A stretch of 58,445 bases of DNA from Mycobacterium sp. PS03-16 (GTDB lineage: Bacteria > Actinomycetota > Actinomycetes > Mycobacteriales > Mycobacteriaceae), in the NCBI RefSeq assembly GCF_004570325.1, contig NZ_SPQO01000029.1, forward strand, positions 1-58,445. The letters are read 5' to 3'. Of this stretch, positions 40,455 to 49,600 are shown in pieces. The notes beneath the pieces were generated by a model. The model was given only the letters and a program-made list of their open reading frames with translations, did not search any database and had not been told where the DNA came from. Made by a program: the position numbers and the translations under genes. Each line of letters starts with the position of its first letter. Within the stretch, counting starts at the first letter, position 1.

Positions 40455-41729
40455 TCAGTCCCCCCGACCCCGGAGGTCGGCGAAGTCGTCGCGGCGCTCG
40501 CCGTTGCCGTTGCGGCGGTCGTGGTGGTCGCAGGCCGGGTCCGTATCGGTCTCGGGGTCGAAGGCGCGCGCCCTGGCCTCGGCCTCCGGGCTGCCGGAGA
40601 ACACCGTCGCCGAGACGCGGCGGGTCTCGCCGCCGGTGGTGTTGACCCGCGCGGGTGCGGCCTCGGTCGCCTCGATGCGCTGGACCGGCATCGCGCCCTG
40701 CGTACGGCGCATCCAGTCGACGAGGCCTTCGCGGACCGCGCACCGCAGGTCGAACAGGGCGCCGGCGTTGGGGGCGCTCACCAGCATCCGCACCCGCACG
40801 CACCCGCCGACCGCGTCGGTCACCTGCAGCACCCCGCTGCGCCCGTCCCAGAGTTCGCTCTCGGCGAGCAGCCGGTCGAGTTCGGCGCGCATGTCGTCGA
40901 GCGGGATCGAGAAGTCGACGTCGAGTTCGACCGTGCCCATGATCTCGGTCGCGTTGCGGGTCCAGTTCTGGAACGGCGTCGTGGTGAAGTAGGTGCACGG
41001 CAGCACGAGGCGGCGTTCGTCCCACAACCGGACCACGACGTAGGTGAGCGTGATCTCCTCGATGCGCCCCCACTCGTCCTCGAGCACCACGATGTCCCCG
41101 ACGCGGATGGCGTCGGAGAACGCGATCTGCAGGCCCGCGAACACCGAACCCAGCGAGGTCTGCGCGGCCAGGCCGGCGACCACCGACAGCACACCGGCCG
41201 ACGCGAACAGCGTGGTGCCGATGTCGGAGAACGACGGGAACGTCATCATGCACGCCGCGGCGCCGAGCAGCACGACGACCGCGACCGCCAACCGCCGCAG
41301 CACCGTGACCTGCGTGCGGACCCGCCTGCGGTGCCGATCCGCGTCGGTCATCTCGGCGTCCCCGCCGCCGAACCGCGAGATCGCCTGTCGCTCTGCGACA
41401 TTCACCAGGCCGGTGACCAGCCAGGTGAGGGTGGCGATCAACGCGATGAGCAGCGTGTGGTCCACCCAGCCCCGCCAGCCGGCGTTCAGGTCGGACGTGC
41501 GTTGCACGGCGATGGTCACCGCGATCACGACCAGCGTGGCCCGGATCGGGGTGCGCGTGCAGATCTCGATGTCCTTGAGGATCTTGCTGCGCCGCGCCGC
41601 CCGGCCCAGGATCCACGTCAGCGCGACCCCCAGCACGTAGGCGGCGACCACGGCGCCGGCCACCCAGCTCAGCGTGACGGCGAGGTCGGTGGCGGACTCC
41701 AGTTCGTTCTCGTCGGGCATGGGGTGCAT
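40455..41729 (-). CDS. MscS-family mechanosensitive ion channel
   Basis: 424 residues. About five TM segments; the pore helix TM3 is FASAGVLSVVAGLAAQTSLGSVFAGLQIAFSDAIRVGD, the family signature. The beta domain follows with IVVLEDEWGRIEEITLTYVVVRLWDERRLVLPCTYFTTTPFQNWTRN. The C-terminal ~70 residues are charged and disordered (EAEARARAFDPETDTDP...). It releases solutes during hypo-osmotic shock. ATG 41729 was chosen; 41720 is also possible, and the longer GTG-start frame to 41792 lacks support. Confidence 0.9.
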   Translation of the reverse strand: MHPMPDENELESATDLAVTLSWVAGAVVAAYVLGVALTWILGRAARRSKILKDIEICTRTPIRATLVVIAVTIAVQRTSDLNAGWRGWVDHTLLIALIATLTWLVTGLVNVAERQAISRFGGGDAEMTDADRHRRRVRTQVTVLRRLAVAVVVLLGAAACMMTFPSFSDIGTTLFASAGVLSVVAGLAAQTSLGSVFAGLQIAFSDAIRVGDIVVLEDEWGRIEEITLTYVVVRLWDERRLVLPCTYFTTTPFQNWTRNATEIMGTVELDVDFSIPLDDMRAELDRLLAESELWDGRSGVLQVTDAVGGCVRVRMLVSAPNAGALFDLRCAVREGLVDWMRRTQGAMPVQRIEATEAAPARVNTTGGETRRVSATVFSGSPEAEARARAFDPETDTDPACDHHDRRNGNGERRDDFADLRGRGD

Positions 41730-41851
41730 CAGCTCCACAGCTCGGGATCTCCGGTCTGTGGCGACGGTAGCGAGATGTCGAACAACCGTCACCTCGAGTG
41801 AAGGCGCGTGTTCGGCGCCCGCGGCGGGCGCGGATCGGCGAGGATGACGCC

Positions 41852-42157
41852 ATGGCAGTGGTCACGGACCCGAACGGCACCGTCTGGTCGGTGCACCGGC
41901 AGTGGTGGCCGTTCCCCGGCGTGCTCGATCTCACATTCGACGTCTTCGCTCTGCTGCTGGCGGTGCCGTTCCTCGCGCTGTGGCCGTTCTGGCTCGCGAC
42001 GAAGTGGCTGGGCGCCCGCTGGACCATCGTCGTCGAGCGCGACGGCACCGAGGTGAGCCGCGAGCTGGTGCGCGGCTGGCGGCGGTCGAAGGGCCGCATC
42101 GCGGCGCTGAGCTGGGAGGTGGCCCAGGGCGCCCGCTCGGGCCGCTTCGTCATCTGA
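41852..42157 (+). CDS. Small membrane protein, paralogue A of a tandem pair
   Basis: 101 residues. Layout: VVTDPNGTVWSVHRQWWPFP, one TM with VPFLALWPFWLATKW, then a short domain, WTIVVERDGTEVSRELVRGWRRSKGRIAALSWEVAQG. It aligns along its length with the next gene. GAGGA lies 7 nt before ATG 41852. No named family recognised; function unknown. Confidence 0.75.
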   Translation: MAVVTDPNGTVWSVHRQWWPFPGVLDLTFDVFALLLAVPFLALWPFWLATKWLGARWTIVVERDGTEVSRELVRGWRRSKGRIAALSWEVAQGARSGRFVI

Positions 42158-42164
42158 GGTCACC

Positions 42165-42515
42165 GTGCCGGACGTCAAGGATCCCGACGGGGTGCGCTGG
42201 CGCGTGCACCGCCGGTGGATGCCGCTGCTGGACTACCTGGACATGGCGTCGTGGGGCACCAACTGGTTCGGCGTGGTGATGTTCGTGCTCGCGCTGCCGT
42301 TCCTGGTGGCCTGGCCGTTCTGGGCGCTGGGCAAGCTCGTCGGGGTGCCGTGGAAGGTCGTGGTGACCCGCGACGGCGACGAGGTCGCCGAAGAGAAGAT
42401 CAAGGGCTGGCGCGACTCGGGCCGGCGCATCGCCGAGATCGCCCACGGCATCGAGGTGTCCGGCGAGATCCCGGCGCCTGGGTCGTCACCGCAGGATCTG
42501 CGGCCGTATCGCTGA
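42165..42515 (+). CDS. Small membrane protein, paralogue B of a tandem pair
   Basis: 116 residues from GTG 42165, 7 bp after paralogue A. The same layout: VKDPDGVRWRVHRRWMPLLDYLD, TM with LPFLVAWPFWALGKL, then WKVVVTRDGDEVAEEKIKGWRDSGRRIAEIAHGIEVSG. The WxVHRxW, PFLxxWPFW, RDGxEV and GWRxSxxRIA blocks are shared. The arrangement suggests a local duplication. ruvC follows with its own promoter. Confidence 0.78.
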   Translation: MPDVKDPDGVRWRVHRRWMPLLDYLDMASWGTNWFGVVMFVLALPFLVAWPFWALGKLVGVPWKVVVTRDGDEVAEEKIKGWRDSGRRIAEIAHGIEVSGEIPAPGSSPQDLRPYR

Positions 42516-42551
42516 GCGGTGTGTCCGCGCCGCGGCGCGCCGATCGGGCGC

Positions 42552-42557
42552 TAGGGT
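42552..42557 (+). promoter_or_regulatory. -10 box TAGGGT for ruvCAB
   Basis: TAGGGT lies 33 nt upstream of GTG 42591. AAGGGA sits 7 nt before the GTG. No obvious LexA SOS box (GAACnnnnGTTC-like) was recognised here, though CGAACAAGTGTTC at 42559-42571 is a close match and deserves a check. Confidence 0.5.
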
Positions 42558-42590
42558 GTCGAACAAGTGTTCTGGCGAAGGGATTGTCGC

Positions 42591-43145
42591 GTGCGGGTGA
42601 TGGGAGTCGATCCCGGGCTGACGCGGTGCGGGCTGTCGGTGATCGAGAGCGGCCGCGGCCGCCAGGTCATCGCTCTCGATGTCGACGTCGTGCGCACCCC
42701 GGCCGACGAGCCACTGCACCGGCGGCTGCTGACGATCAGCGACACGGTCGAGTACTGGATGGACACCCACCGCCCAAACGTCATCGCGATCGAGCGGGTC
42801 TTCTCCAATCAGAACGCATCCACCGCGATGGGCACCGCCCAGGCCGGCGGCGTCATCGCGCTGGCGGCGGCGCGGCGTGACATCGACGTGCACTTCCACA
42901 CCCCCAGTGAGGTGAAGGCCGCGGTCACCGGCAACGGCCGGGCCGACAAGGCCCAGGTCACCACCATGGTCACCAGAATCCTCGAGTTGCAGCAGAAGCC
43001 GACGCCCGCCGACGCCGCCGATGCGCTCGCGCTGGCGATCTGCCACTGCTGGCGGGCGCCGATGATCGCGCGGATGGCGGCCGCGGAGGCGATGGCGGCC
43101 GAACAGCGCCGCAAGTACCAGGCGAAGCTGAAGGCGGCCCGGTGA
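42591..43145 (+). CDS. ruvC: Holliday junction resolvase RuvC
   Basis: 184 residues. RuvC signature: MRVMGVDPGLTRCGLSVIE with the first catalytic Asp, IAIERVFSNQNASTAMGTAQAGGVIALAAA with the Glu, and TPADAADALALAICHCW with the last acidic pair. It cuts four-way junctions formed during recombination. GTG 42591 was chosen from the Shine-Dalgarno and conserved N-terminus. It overlaps ruvA by 4 bp. Confidence 0.97.
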   Translation: MRVMGVDPGLTRCGLSVIESGRGRQVIALDVDVVRTPADEPLHRRLLTISDTVEYWMDTHRPNVIAIERVFSNQNASTAMGTAQAGGVIALAAARRDIDVHFHTPSEVKAAVTGNGRADKAQVTTMVTRILELQQKPTPADAADALALAICHCWRAPMIARMAAAEAMAAEQRRKYQAKLKAAR

Positions 43146-43732
43146 TCGCCTCGGTACGCGGTGAGGTGATCGACATCGCGCTCGATCACGCCGTGATCGA
43201 GGCCGCCGGCGTCGGCTACAAGGTGATGGCCACGCCGTCGACGCTGGCCACCCTGCGCCGCGGCGCCGAGTCCCGGCTGATCACCGCGATGATCGTGCGC
43301 GAGGACTCGATGACGCTGTACGGGTTCGCCGACGCCGACGCGCGCGACCTGTTCGGCACGCTGCTCGGCGTCTCGGGCGTCGGGCCCAGAATCGCGCTGG
43401 CCACGCTGGCGGTGTACGACGCGCCCACCCTGCGGCAGGCGCTGGCCGATGGGGACGTGACCGCGCTGACCCGGGTCCCCGGCATCGGCAAGCGGGGCGC
43501 CGAACGCATGGTGCTGGAGTTGCGCGACAAGATCGGGCCGGTGTCGGCGGGCACCGGGATCACCGCGGCCGGCGGTCACGCGGTGCGGGCCCCGGTCGTC
43601 GAAGCGCTCGTCGGGCTCGGCTTTGCGGCCAAACAGGCGGAGGAGGCCACCGACAAGGTGCTCGCCGGTGACCCGGAGGCGTCCACGTCGAGCGCGCTGC
43701 GTGCCGCCCTGTCGATGCTGGGGAAGAAGTAG
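43142..43732 (+). CDS. ruvA: Holliday junction branch migration protein RuvA
   Basis: 196 residues. The OB-domain start is MIASVRGEVIDIALDHAVIEAAGVGYKVMATPSTL. Two helix-hairpin-helix motifs follow (LLGVSGVGPRIALATL and LTRVPGIGKRGAERMVLELRDKIG), and a C-terminal domain that contacts RuvB (EALVGLGFAAKQAEEATDKVL). GTG 43142 overlaps the ruvC stop; ruvB begins immediately after its stop. Confidence 0.97.
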   Translation: MIASVRGEVIDIALDHAVIEAAGVGYKVMATPSTLATLRRGAESRLITAMIVREDSMTLYGFADADARDLFGTLLGVSGVGPRIALATLAVYDAPTLRQALADGDVTALTRVPGIGKRGAERMVLELRDKIGPVSAGTGITAAGGHAVRAPVVEALVGLGFAAKQAEEATDKVLAGDPEASTSSALRAALSMLGKK

Positions 43733-44800
43733 ATGGGCCGATTCTCCGAGGATCATCCCGACGAACCCGATGAGCGCGAGGTGTCGCCCGCGCTGACGGT
43801 CGGCGAGGGCGACATCGACGCCAGCCTGCGGCCCCGCTCGCTCGGCGAGTTCATCGGCCAGCCGCGGGTGCGCGAACAGCTCCAGCTGGTCATCGAGGGC
43901 GCCAAGAACCGCGGCGGCACCCCGGATCACATCCTGCTGTCCGGCCCGCCCGGCCTGGGCAAGACCTCGCTGGCGATGATCATCGCCGCGGAGCTCGGCT
44001 CGTCGCTGCGGGTGACGTCGGGTCCGGCGCTCGAGCGCGCCGGTGACCTCGCGGCGATGCTGTCCAACCTCGTCGAGGGCGACGTGCTGTTCATCGACGA
44101 GATCCACCGCATCGCCCGGCCCGCCGAGGAGATGCTGTATCTGGCGATGGAGGACTTCCGGGTCGACGTCGTCGTCGGGAAAGGCCCTGGCGCCACATCG
44201 ATTCCGTTGGAGGTGGCCCCGTTCACGCTCGTCGGCGCGACCACCCGCTCGGGCGCGCTGACCGGCCCGCTGCGCGACCGGTTCGGGTTCACCGCGCACA
44301 TGGACTTCTACGAACCCGCCGAACTGGAACGGGTGCTGGCCCGGTCGGCCGGGATCCTCGGCATCGAGTTGGGCGGCGACGCCGGCGCGGAGATCGCCCG
44401 CCGCTCCCGCGGCACCCCGCGCATCGCCAACCGGTTGCTGCGCCGGGTCCGTGACTACGCCGAGGTGCGCGCCGACGGCGTGATCACCCGCGACATCGCC
44501 AAGGCGGCGCTCGCGGTCTACGACGTCGACGAACTCGGTCTCGACCGGCTCGACCGGGCGGTGCTCTCGGCGCTGACGCGCAGCTTCGGCGGTGGACCGG
44601 TCGGGGTGTCGACGCTGGCGGTCGCCGTGGGGGAGGAGGCCACCACCGTCGAGGAGGTGTGCGAGCCGTTCCTGGTGCGCGCCGGCATGATCGCCCGGAC
44701 CCCGCGGGGCCGGGTCGCCACCGGCCAGGCCTGGACCCATCTCGGGATGACCCCACCGGCGGGCGCGACGGCCATGGGTCAGGCCGGCCTGTTCGACTGA
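43733..44800 (+). CDS. ruvB: Holliday junction branch migration helicase RuvB
   Basis: 355 residues. AAA+ ATPase: Walker A SGPPGLGKTSLA, Walker B VLFIDEIHR, sensor GATTRSGALTGPLRDRFG with the arginine finger, and a winged-helix end (LTRSFGGGPVGVSTLAVAVGEEATTVEEV...ARTPRGRVAT). It works as hexamers on either side of the RuvA tetramer. It starts at the base after the ruvA stop. Confidence 0.97.
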   Translation: MGRFSEDHPDEPDEREVSPALTVGEGDIDASLRPRSLGEFIGQPRVREQLQLVIEGAKNRGGTPDHILLSGPPGLGKTSLAMIIAAELGSSLRVTSGPALERAGDLAAMLSNLVEGDVLFIDEIHRIARPAEEMLYLAMEDFRVDVVVGKGPGATSIPLEVAPFTLVGATTRSGALTGPLRDRFGFTAHMDFYEPAELERVLARSAGILGIELGGDAGAEIARRSRGTPRIANRLLRRVRDYAEVRADGVITRDIAKAALAVYDVDELGLDRLDRAVLSALTRSFGGGPVGVSTLAVAVGEEATTVEEVCEPFLVRAGMIARTPRGRVATGQAWTHLGMTPPAGATAMGQAGLFD

Positions 44801-44814
44801 CGAAGGGAACGACC

Positions 44815-45447
44815 GTGGGAAGCGGCACCATCCGCGTCGGCGGCCTGTGCGGTGTGGTCTCCGCAGCCGCCGCCATGCCGGCCTATCTCGTCGGATCCCC
44901 GGAACGACCGGACGACGCGGCGGCCGCGCAGCGCTATGTCGATGACGCGGCGACGTTCCTCACCGCCAACGGCACCGTACCGCTGGCCCACCTCCTGTTC
45001 GGTGTGCTGTTCCTCGGCGTCCTGGTGGCGACGCTGCGCTCCGCCGCCGGACCCACCGGCGCGGTGTACACGGCACTGATCGGTGGGACGGTGTTCGTCG
45101 CGCTCACCGCGGCCGGCCTGGCCGCCGAGGTGGCGGTGCCGGCGACCATCGTGCAGTTCGGCGATCCGTCGGTCGCCGACCCCGCGTTCCTGGGCCTGGC
45201 CGTCTGGCTCTATCACTACAGCCACATCGGTTCCGCGGCATTGATCTTCGCGACGGCGTACGTGGCGTGGCGCACCGCAGTGCTGCCGAAGTGGTCGGCC
45301 GGGCTCGCGGTGCTGGGTGTTCTGCCGCTGTTGCACACCTGGGTCGGTCTGCCCGCCGCCTACAGCGCCGCGGTGTGGATCGGCGCGATGGGTCTGCTGA
45401 TGCTTGCGGTTCCGCCGGTCGTGCGGGTGCACAGCGGGGTGGCCTGA
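44815..45447 (+). CDS. Conserved membrane protein downstream of ruvB
   Basis: 210 residues from GTG 44815, with GAAGGGA upstream and 14 bp after ruvB. There are about six TM segments. The first loop (ERPDDAAAAQRYVDDAATFLTANGTVPLAHLL) is extracytoplasmic. A conserved-looking YHYSHIGSAAL lies in TM5. No named family recognised; function unknown. It probably rides on the ruv transcript. Confidence 0.7.
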   Translation: MGSGTIRVGGLCGVVSAAAAMPAYLVGSPERPDDAAAAQRYVDDAATFLTANGTVPLAHLLFGVLFLGVLVATLRSAAGPTGAVYTALIGGTVFVALTAAGLAAEVAVPATIVQFGDPSVADPAFLGLAVWLYHYSHIGSAALIFATAYVAWRTAVLPKWSAGLAVLGVLPLLHTWVGLPAAYSAAVWIGAMGLLMLAVPPVVRVHSGVA

Positions 45448-45450
45448 CCC

Positions 45451-46542
45451 CTACAGCGGCGGGGTGATCGCTTCGCCGCTGTGGCACACCTGGTCGCCAC
45501 CGGACCGTTTGGCCTCGTACATGGCCGCGTCGGCGGCGTCGATGAGATGCCCGACCATGCGGCGGCCGGTGTCCCCGTCCACCGGGAACAGCGTCACGGT
45601 CGCGACCCCCACACTGGCCGTGACGTCCATACCGGTGCTGCTCACCGCGTGCCGGAGGCGTTCGGCGGTCTCCCGCGCCCGGTCGACCGCAGTCACCTGC
45701 GCGACCACGAATTCCTCGCCGCCGACGCGTCCCACCACCGCATCCTCGCGGCTGGCGCGCAGGAGACTGTCGGCGACCGCGACGAGGATCCGGTCGCCGG
45801 TGGCGTGGCCACGGGTGTCGTTGATCTGTTTGAACCGGTCGAGGTCGATCATGACCACGGTGAAGTAGGGCGCCGACGCGGTCGGCGCCCCGGCGATCAG
45901 ATGCCGGGCCTCCTGATAGAACCCCCGCCGGTTTCGCAGGCCAGTCAGCGGATCGCTGTTGGCGTTGAGCGCATCGGTACCGAGCAGGTGCACCAGCACC
46001 TGACCGGAGAACGGCACCACCAGCACGCCGACCGTGATGATCAGCAGCTTGCTCACCGCCAACCATGGGTCGCCCGCCGCGGCGATCTCTCCGGCGCTGA
46101 TCGCCGCCGTGGCCGCCGCCGCCCCGAGGGTCAGCACCAGGTAGTCGGCGGCGTGGAAGAAGGCGGCGTAGCCGGCGAGCGCGGCGAAGGCCACACAGGT
46201 CAGCAGCGCCGACTCGGGGTCGGGTTCGATCAGGCAGGCCGCCGCGATGCACACGTTCGCCACCACCGTGAACGTCACCGACTGCTGTTGGCTCGGCCAC
46301 CGGGCGAACCAGGCCGCGGCCATCACCGCACAGGCTCCGCTGACCGCGATCGCGATGAACCGGGTGGCGAACGTGTCCGGGCCCGTCGGGCTCATCAGCA
46401 TGGCCAGCGGGATCAGCCCGAGCAGCGCGACGATGCCGCCGATCATCGTGCGGGTGAAGCCCTGCAGGTTGCGGGCCGCGAGATAGCCGGACAGCCATCG
46501 GTAGCTGTCCGGCTGGTTCCACCACTGGTGCAGCCGGAACAC
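45451..46542 (-). CDS. Membrane-bound GGDEF diguanylate cyclase
   Basis: 363 residues. Six or more TM segments fill the first ~185 residues, then a GGDEF domain: DPLTGLRNRRGFY, MIDLDRFKQINDTRGHATGDRILVAVA, and GGEEF at 274-278. GGEEF is catalytically competent in many cyclases. The inhibitory RxxD site is degraded (REDA, Ala for Asp), so product feedback may be weak. There is no EAL domain, unlike the protein at 1373-3709. It starts at GTG 46542, convergent with the membrane-protein gene that ends 3 bp away. Confidence 0.88.
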   Translation of the reverse strand: MFRLHQWWNQPDSYRWLSGYLAARNLQGFTRTMIGGIVALLGLIPLAMLMSPTGPDTFATRFIAIAVSGACAVMAAAWFARWPSQQQSVTFTVVANVCIAAACLIEPDPESALLTCVAFAALAGYAAFFHAADYLVLTLGAAAATAAISAGEIAAAGDPWLAVSKLLIITVGVLVVPFSGQVLVHLLGTDALNANSDPLTGLRNRRGFYQEARHLIAGAPTASAPYFTVVMIDLDRFKQINDTRGHATGDRILVAVADSLLRASREDAVVGRVGGEEFVVAQVTAVDRARETAERLRHAVSSTGMDVTASVGVATVTLFPVDGDTGRRMVGHLIDAADAAMYEAKRSGGDQVCHSGEAITPPL

Positions 46543-46625
46543 CTCGCGCGCTCCCAGGTCTCGGCGACGCTGTCGTCATCGCCGCGACCGCGTTCGTGCA
46601 GATGGTACCCAGCAAACGCGGTGTT

Positions 46626-46667
46626 GGCGCAGTGCCGGTGTGTGCGTGCCGCCACCGGCACTGCGCC
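46626..46667. terminator. Strong hairpin after the carboxylic acid reductase gene
   Basis: The two 15-bp arms (46626-46640 and 46653-46667) are perfectly complementary around a 12-nt loop. The hairpin sits 7 bp past the minus-strand stop at 46675 and insulates the cyclase gene downstream. Confidence 0.8.
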
Positions 46668-46674
46668 CGCCGTC

Positions 46675-49600
46675 TCAGAGCAGGCCGAGCAGCTCCAGAT
46701 CCGTCGCGTACTTCACGATCATCGGCGCGCTGACGTGGGGGATGTCCTTGTCGGGACCGATCTTCGCCTCCTGCACGGCGGCGCGGAACCGGTCGGTCGG
46801 CGCGATCGAGCCGTTGATCGGCGGCATGGGCCGCTGGTAGTTGTGCAGCAGTGGCAACAACGAATATTGACGTTGACGTTCGGGCAGTGCCCGCACCGCC
46901 GTGTCGAACCGGCTGAGCCAGGCCGCGTAGTCGTCGACGCGGTCGATCCGGTAGCCGGCCTCGAGCAGCCAGTCAACGAACTCGTCGAGGCCGATGCCGT
47001 CGTCGTAGGGGTTCATCACGTGGTAGGTGAGGAAGCCCGCACCCGACTCGTGCACCGCCTGACCGCCGAGCGTGTTGATCGCCTCGGCGATGAACTCCAC
47101 CGGGAGGCCGTCGTAGTGGGCCCGCCGGCGGGCACCGTGCGCGTCGAGTTCGTAGAACGACCGCGGAGCCGACCCGGTGGCGACCAGGCTCAGGATCATC
47201 CGGGTGAACATGTCCGGGAGGTTGAGTTGGCCGGCGTAGGTGGTGTCGGCCAGGATCATGTCGCACCGGAACACCGCGACCGGCAGGCCCGCCAGGTCGT
47301 GCGCCTCGCGCAGCAGCACCTCGCCGGCCCATTTGCTGTTGCCGTAACCGTTGGCGTAGCTGTCGTCGACCGCGCGCGTCGGGCTGATGGCCCGGATGTC
47401 GCCGTCCTCGGTGAAGTGGCCGGGCGCGATGCCCGCGCCGACGCCGATGGTCGAGACGTAGGTGAAGGGCTTGACGCGGGTGGTCAGCGCGAGCCGGATC
47501 AGCTCCGCGGTGCCGAGCGCGTTGGGGCCGAACAGCTGGCTGTAGGGCAGCACGTGGTTGACCAGGGCGGCCGGGTCGACGATCAGGTCGACGGTGTCGG
47601 CCAGGCGCTGCCACACCTGCCCGGGCAACCCGAGGTCGGCCTCGCCCTTGTCGCCGGCCAGCACCTCGAGGTGGCCGTCGGCCAGTCGCCGGTAGTGCGC
47701 GAGCAGGTCCGGGTCACCGCTGTCGAAGGTGGCGTCGAGCCGCCGCCGCGCCGCGTCGTCGTCCTTGGCCCGTACGAGGCAGATCACCGTGCCGCCGACC
47801 AGGGCCATGCGCTCGAGCCAGTCCAGGGCGAGATAGCGGCCCAGGAATCCGGTGGCGCCGGTGAGCAGCACCGTGCGCACCTCGGATACCGGTCCCGGCA
47901 GCGAACGTGCGGCGGCCAGGGTGTCGGCGTCGAGGAACTTGTCGAGGGTGAGGTCGCGGGCGTGCACCTCGGTCGCGTCCCGGCCGTGCACCGAGGCGTA
48001 GGTGGGGCGGGCGCCGGAGGAGGAGCGCGCCGCCTCGATGTAGGCGGCGATCGCCGCCAGGTCTGACGCCGGGCTGACGATGACGCCGACCGGCACGTCG
48101 ACGCCGAACAGGTCGTGCAGCAGGTTCGCGAACGTCAACGCCGACAGGGAGTCGCCGCCGAGGTCGGTGAAGTGGGCCTGCGGTCCGACGTCGGTCGCCT
48201 CACCGACCTGAGCGGCGCCGAGCAGCGCCCGTGCGGCGCGCGCGACGGTGTCGGGCACCGGACGGTCGGCGGCGTGCTGATGCAGGTCGCGCAGTTCGGC
48301 GGCCTGCCCCTCGGCGAGGTCGACGTAGAGCTGTTCGAGCGCGGGGCCGTAGTGCTCCTTGAGCCGCGGCCGGGCGAGTTTGCGAATTCCGGTCAACAGC
48401 CCGTTCTCCAGAGTGAACGGCTCGGTCTCGACCAGGAAGTCGCGCGGGATCTCGTAGGACTGCAGCCCGGCCTCCCGGGCGACGGTCTGCACCGCCTCGG
48501 TCAGGGTCGCGCGCACCGCGTCGGCGTCCCCGCCGGCCGCCGCCAGCGCGTCGTCGGTGGGCACGATCACCGCGAGCAGGTGGGAGCGGGCGCTGTTGCC
48601 GTACAGGTAGATCTGACGCACCGCGGGATGGGTGCCGTAGGCCGCCTCCAGCGTGGACACGGTGACGAACTCACCTTGCGACAGCTTGAGGACGTTGTTG
48701 CGCCGGTCCAGGTACTGCAGCCGGTCGGGCCCGGTCTCGGCGACGATGTCGCCGGTGCGGTAGAAGCCGTCCTCGTCGAACACCTCGGCGGTGATGTCGG
48801 GCCGCTTGTAGTAGCCGGGGATCAGATCGTCGGACTTGATCAGCAGTTCGCCCCGCGGGAAGGGGCGGTCGCTGCGGAAGTAGCCCAGGTCGGGCACGTC
48901 AACCAGCTTGTAGTCGCGGACCGGGGGCCGGCGCACCTGACCGTCGACGAACACCGCGCCGGCTTCCGTGGAGCCGTACCCCTCGGTCAGCGGCAGGTCG
49001 ATGAGATCCTCGACCCACGCCTTGAGTTCCGGGCTGATCGGTGCGGAACCGGTCATGGCGGCCACACCGCGTCCGCCCAGCAGGGTCTGCCTGCGCTCGG
49101 TGAGAATCCGTCGCTCGACGGCGTCACGGTCGGATCCGATTGCGGTGCGGTCGATCTCGCTCTGCAGCTCTTGGTAGATCATCTCCCAGATGCGCGGCAC
49201 GAAGTTCATGTGCGTGGGCCGCACCAGCGCGACGTCCTCGAGCAAAGTGGACAGATCGCTGCGGGCGGCGAAGTAGACGGTCCCTCCGACGCCGAGTGCG
49301 GAGTACAGGATGCCGCGGCCCATCATGTGGCTCATCGGCATGAACGACAGCACGATCGACGGAGTCACCACCTGCTGCCCCCACGCCGCGCGGGCGGACG
49401 CGCGCCACGAATTGGCGACCAGCCGTTCGGGATACATCGCGCCCTTGGGCGTTCCGGTGCTCCCGGAGGTGTAGATGAGCAGCAGCAGGGGATCGGGGTC
49501 GGTGAACCGGTGAGGTGCGGCGGCCGGCAGGGTCCGGCCGTGGGCGATGACCTCGGGCAGCGTCTGGACGCTGACGCCGGCAGGGGAGAGCGCGGCCGTG

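Noticed and set aside
42809..44740. 643-residue minus-strand open frame
   Set aside because: Antisense of ruvCAB; no recognisable domain.
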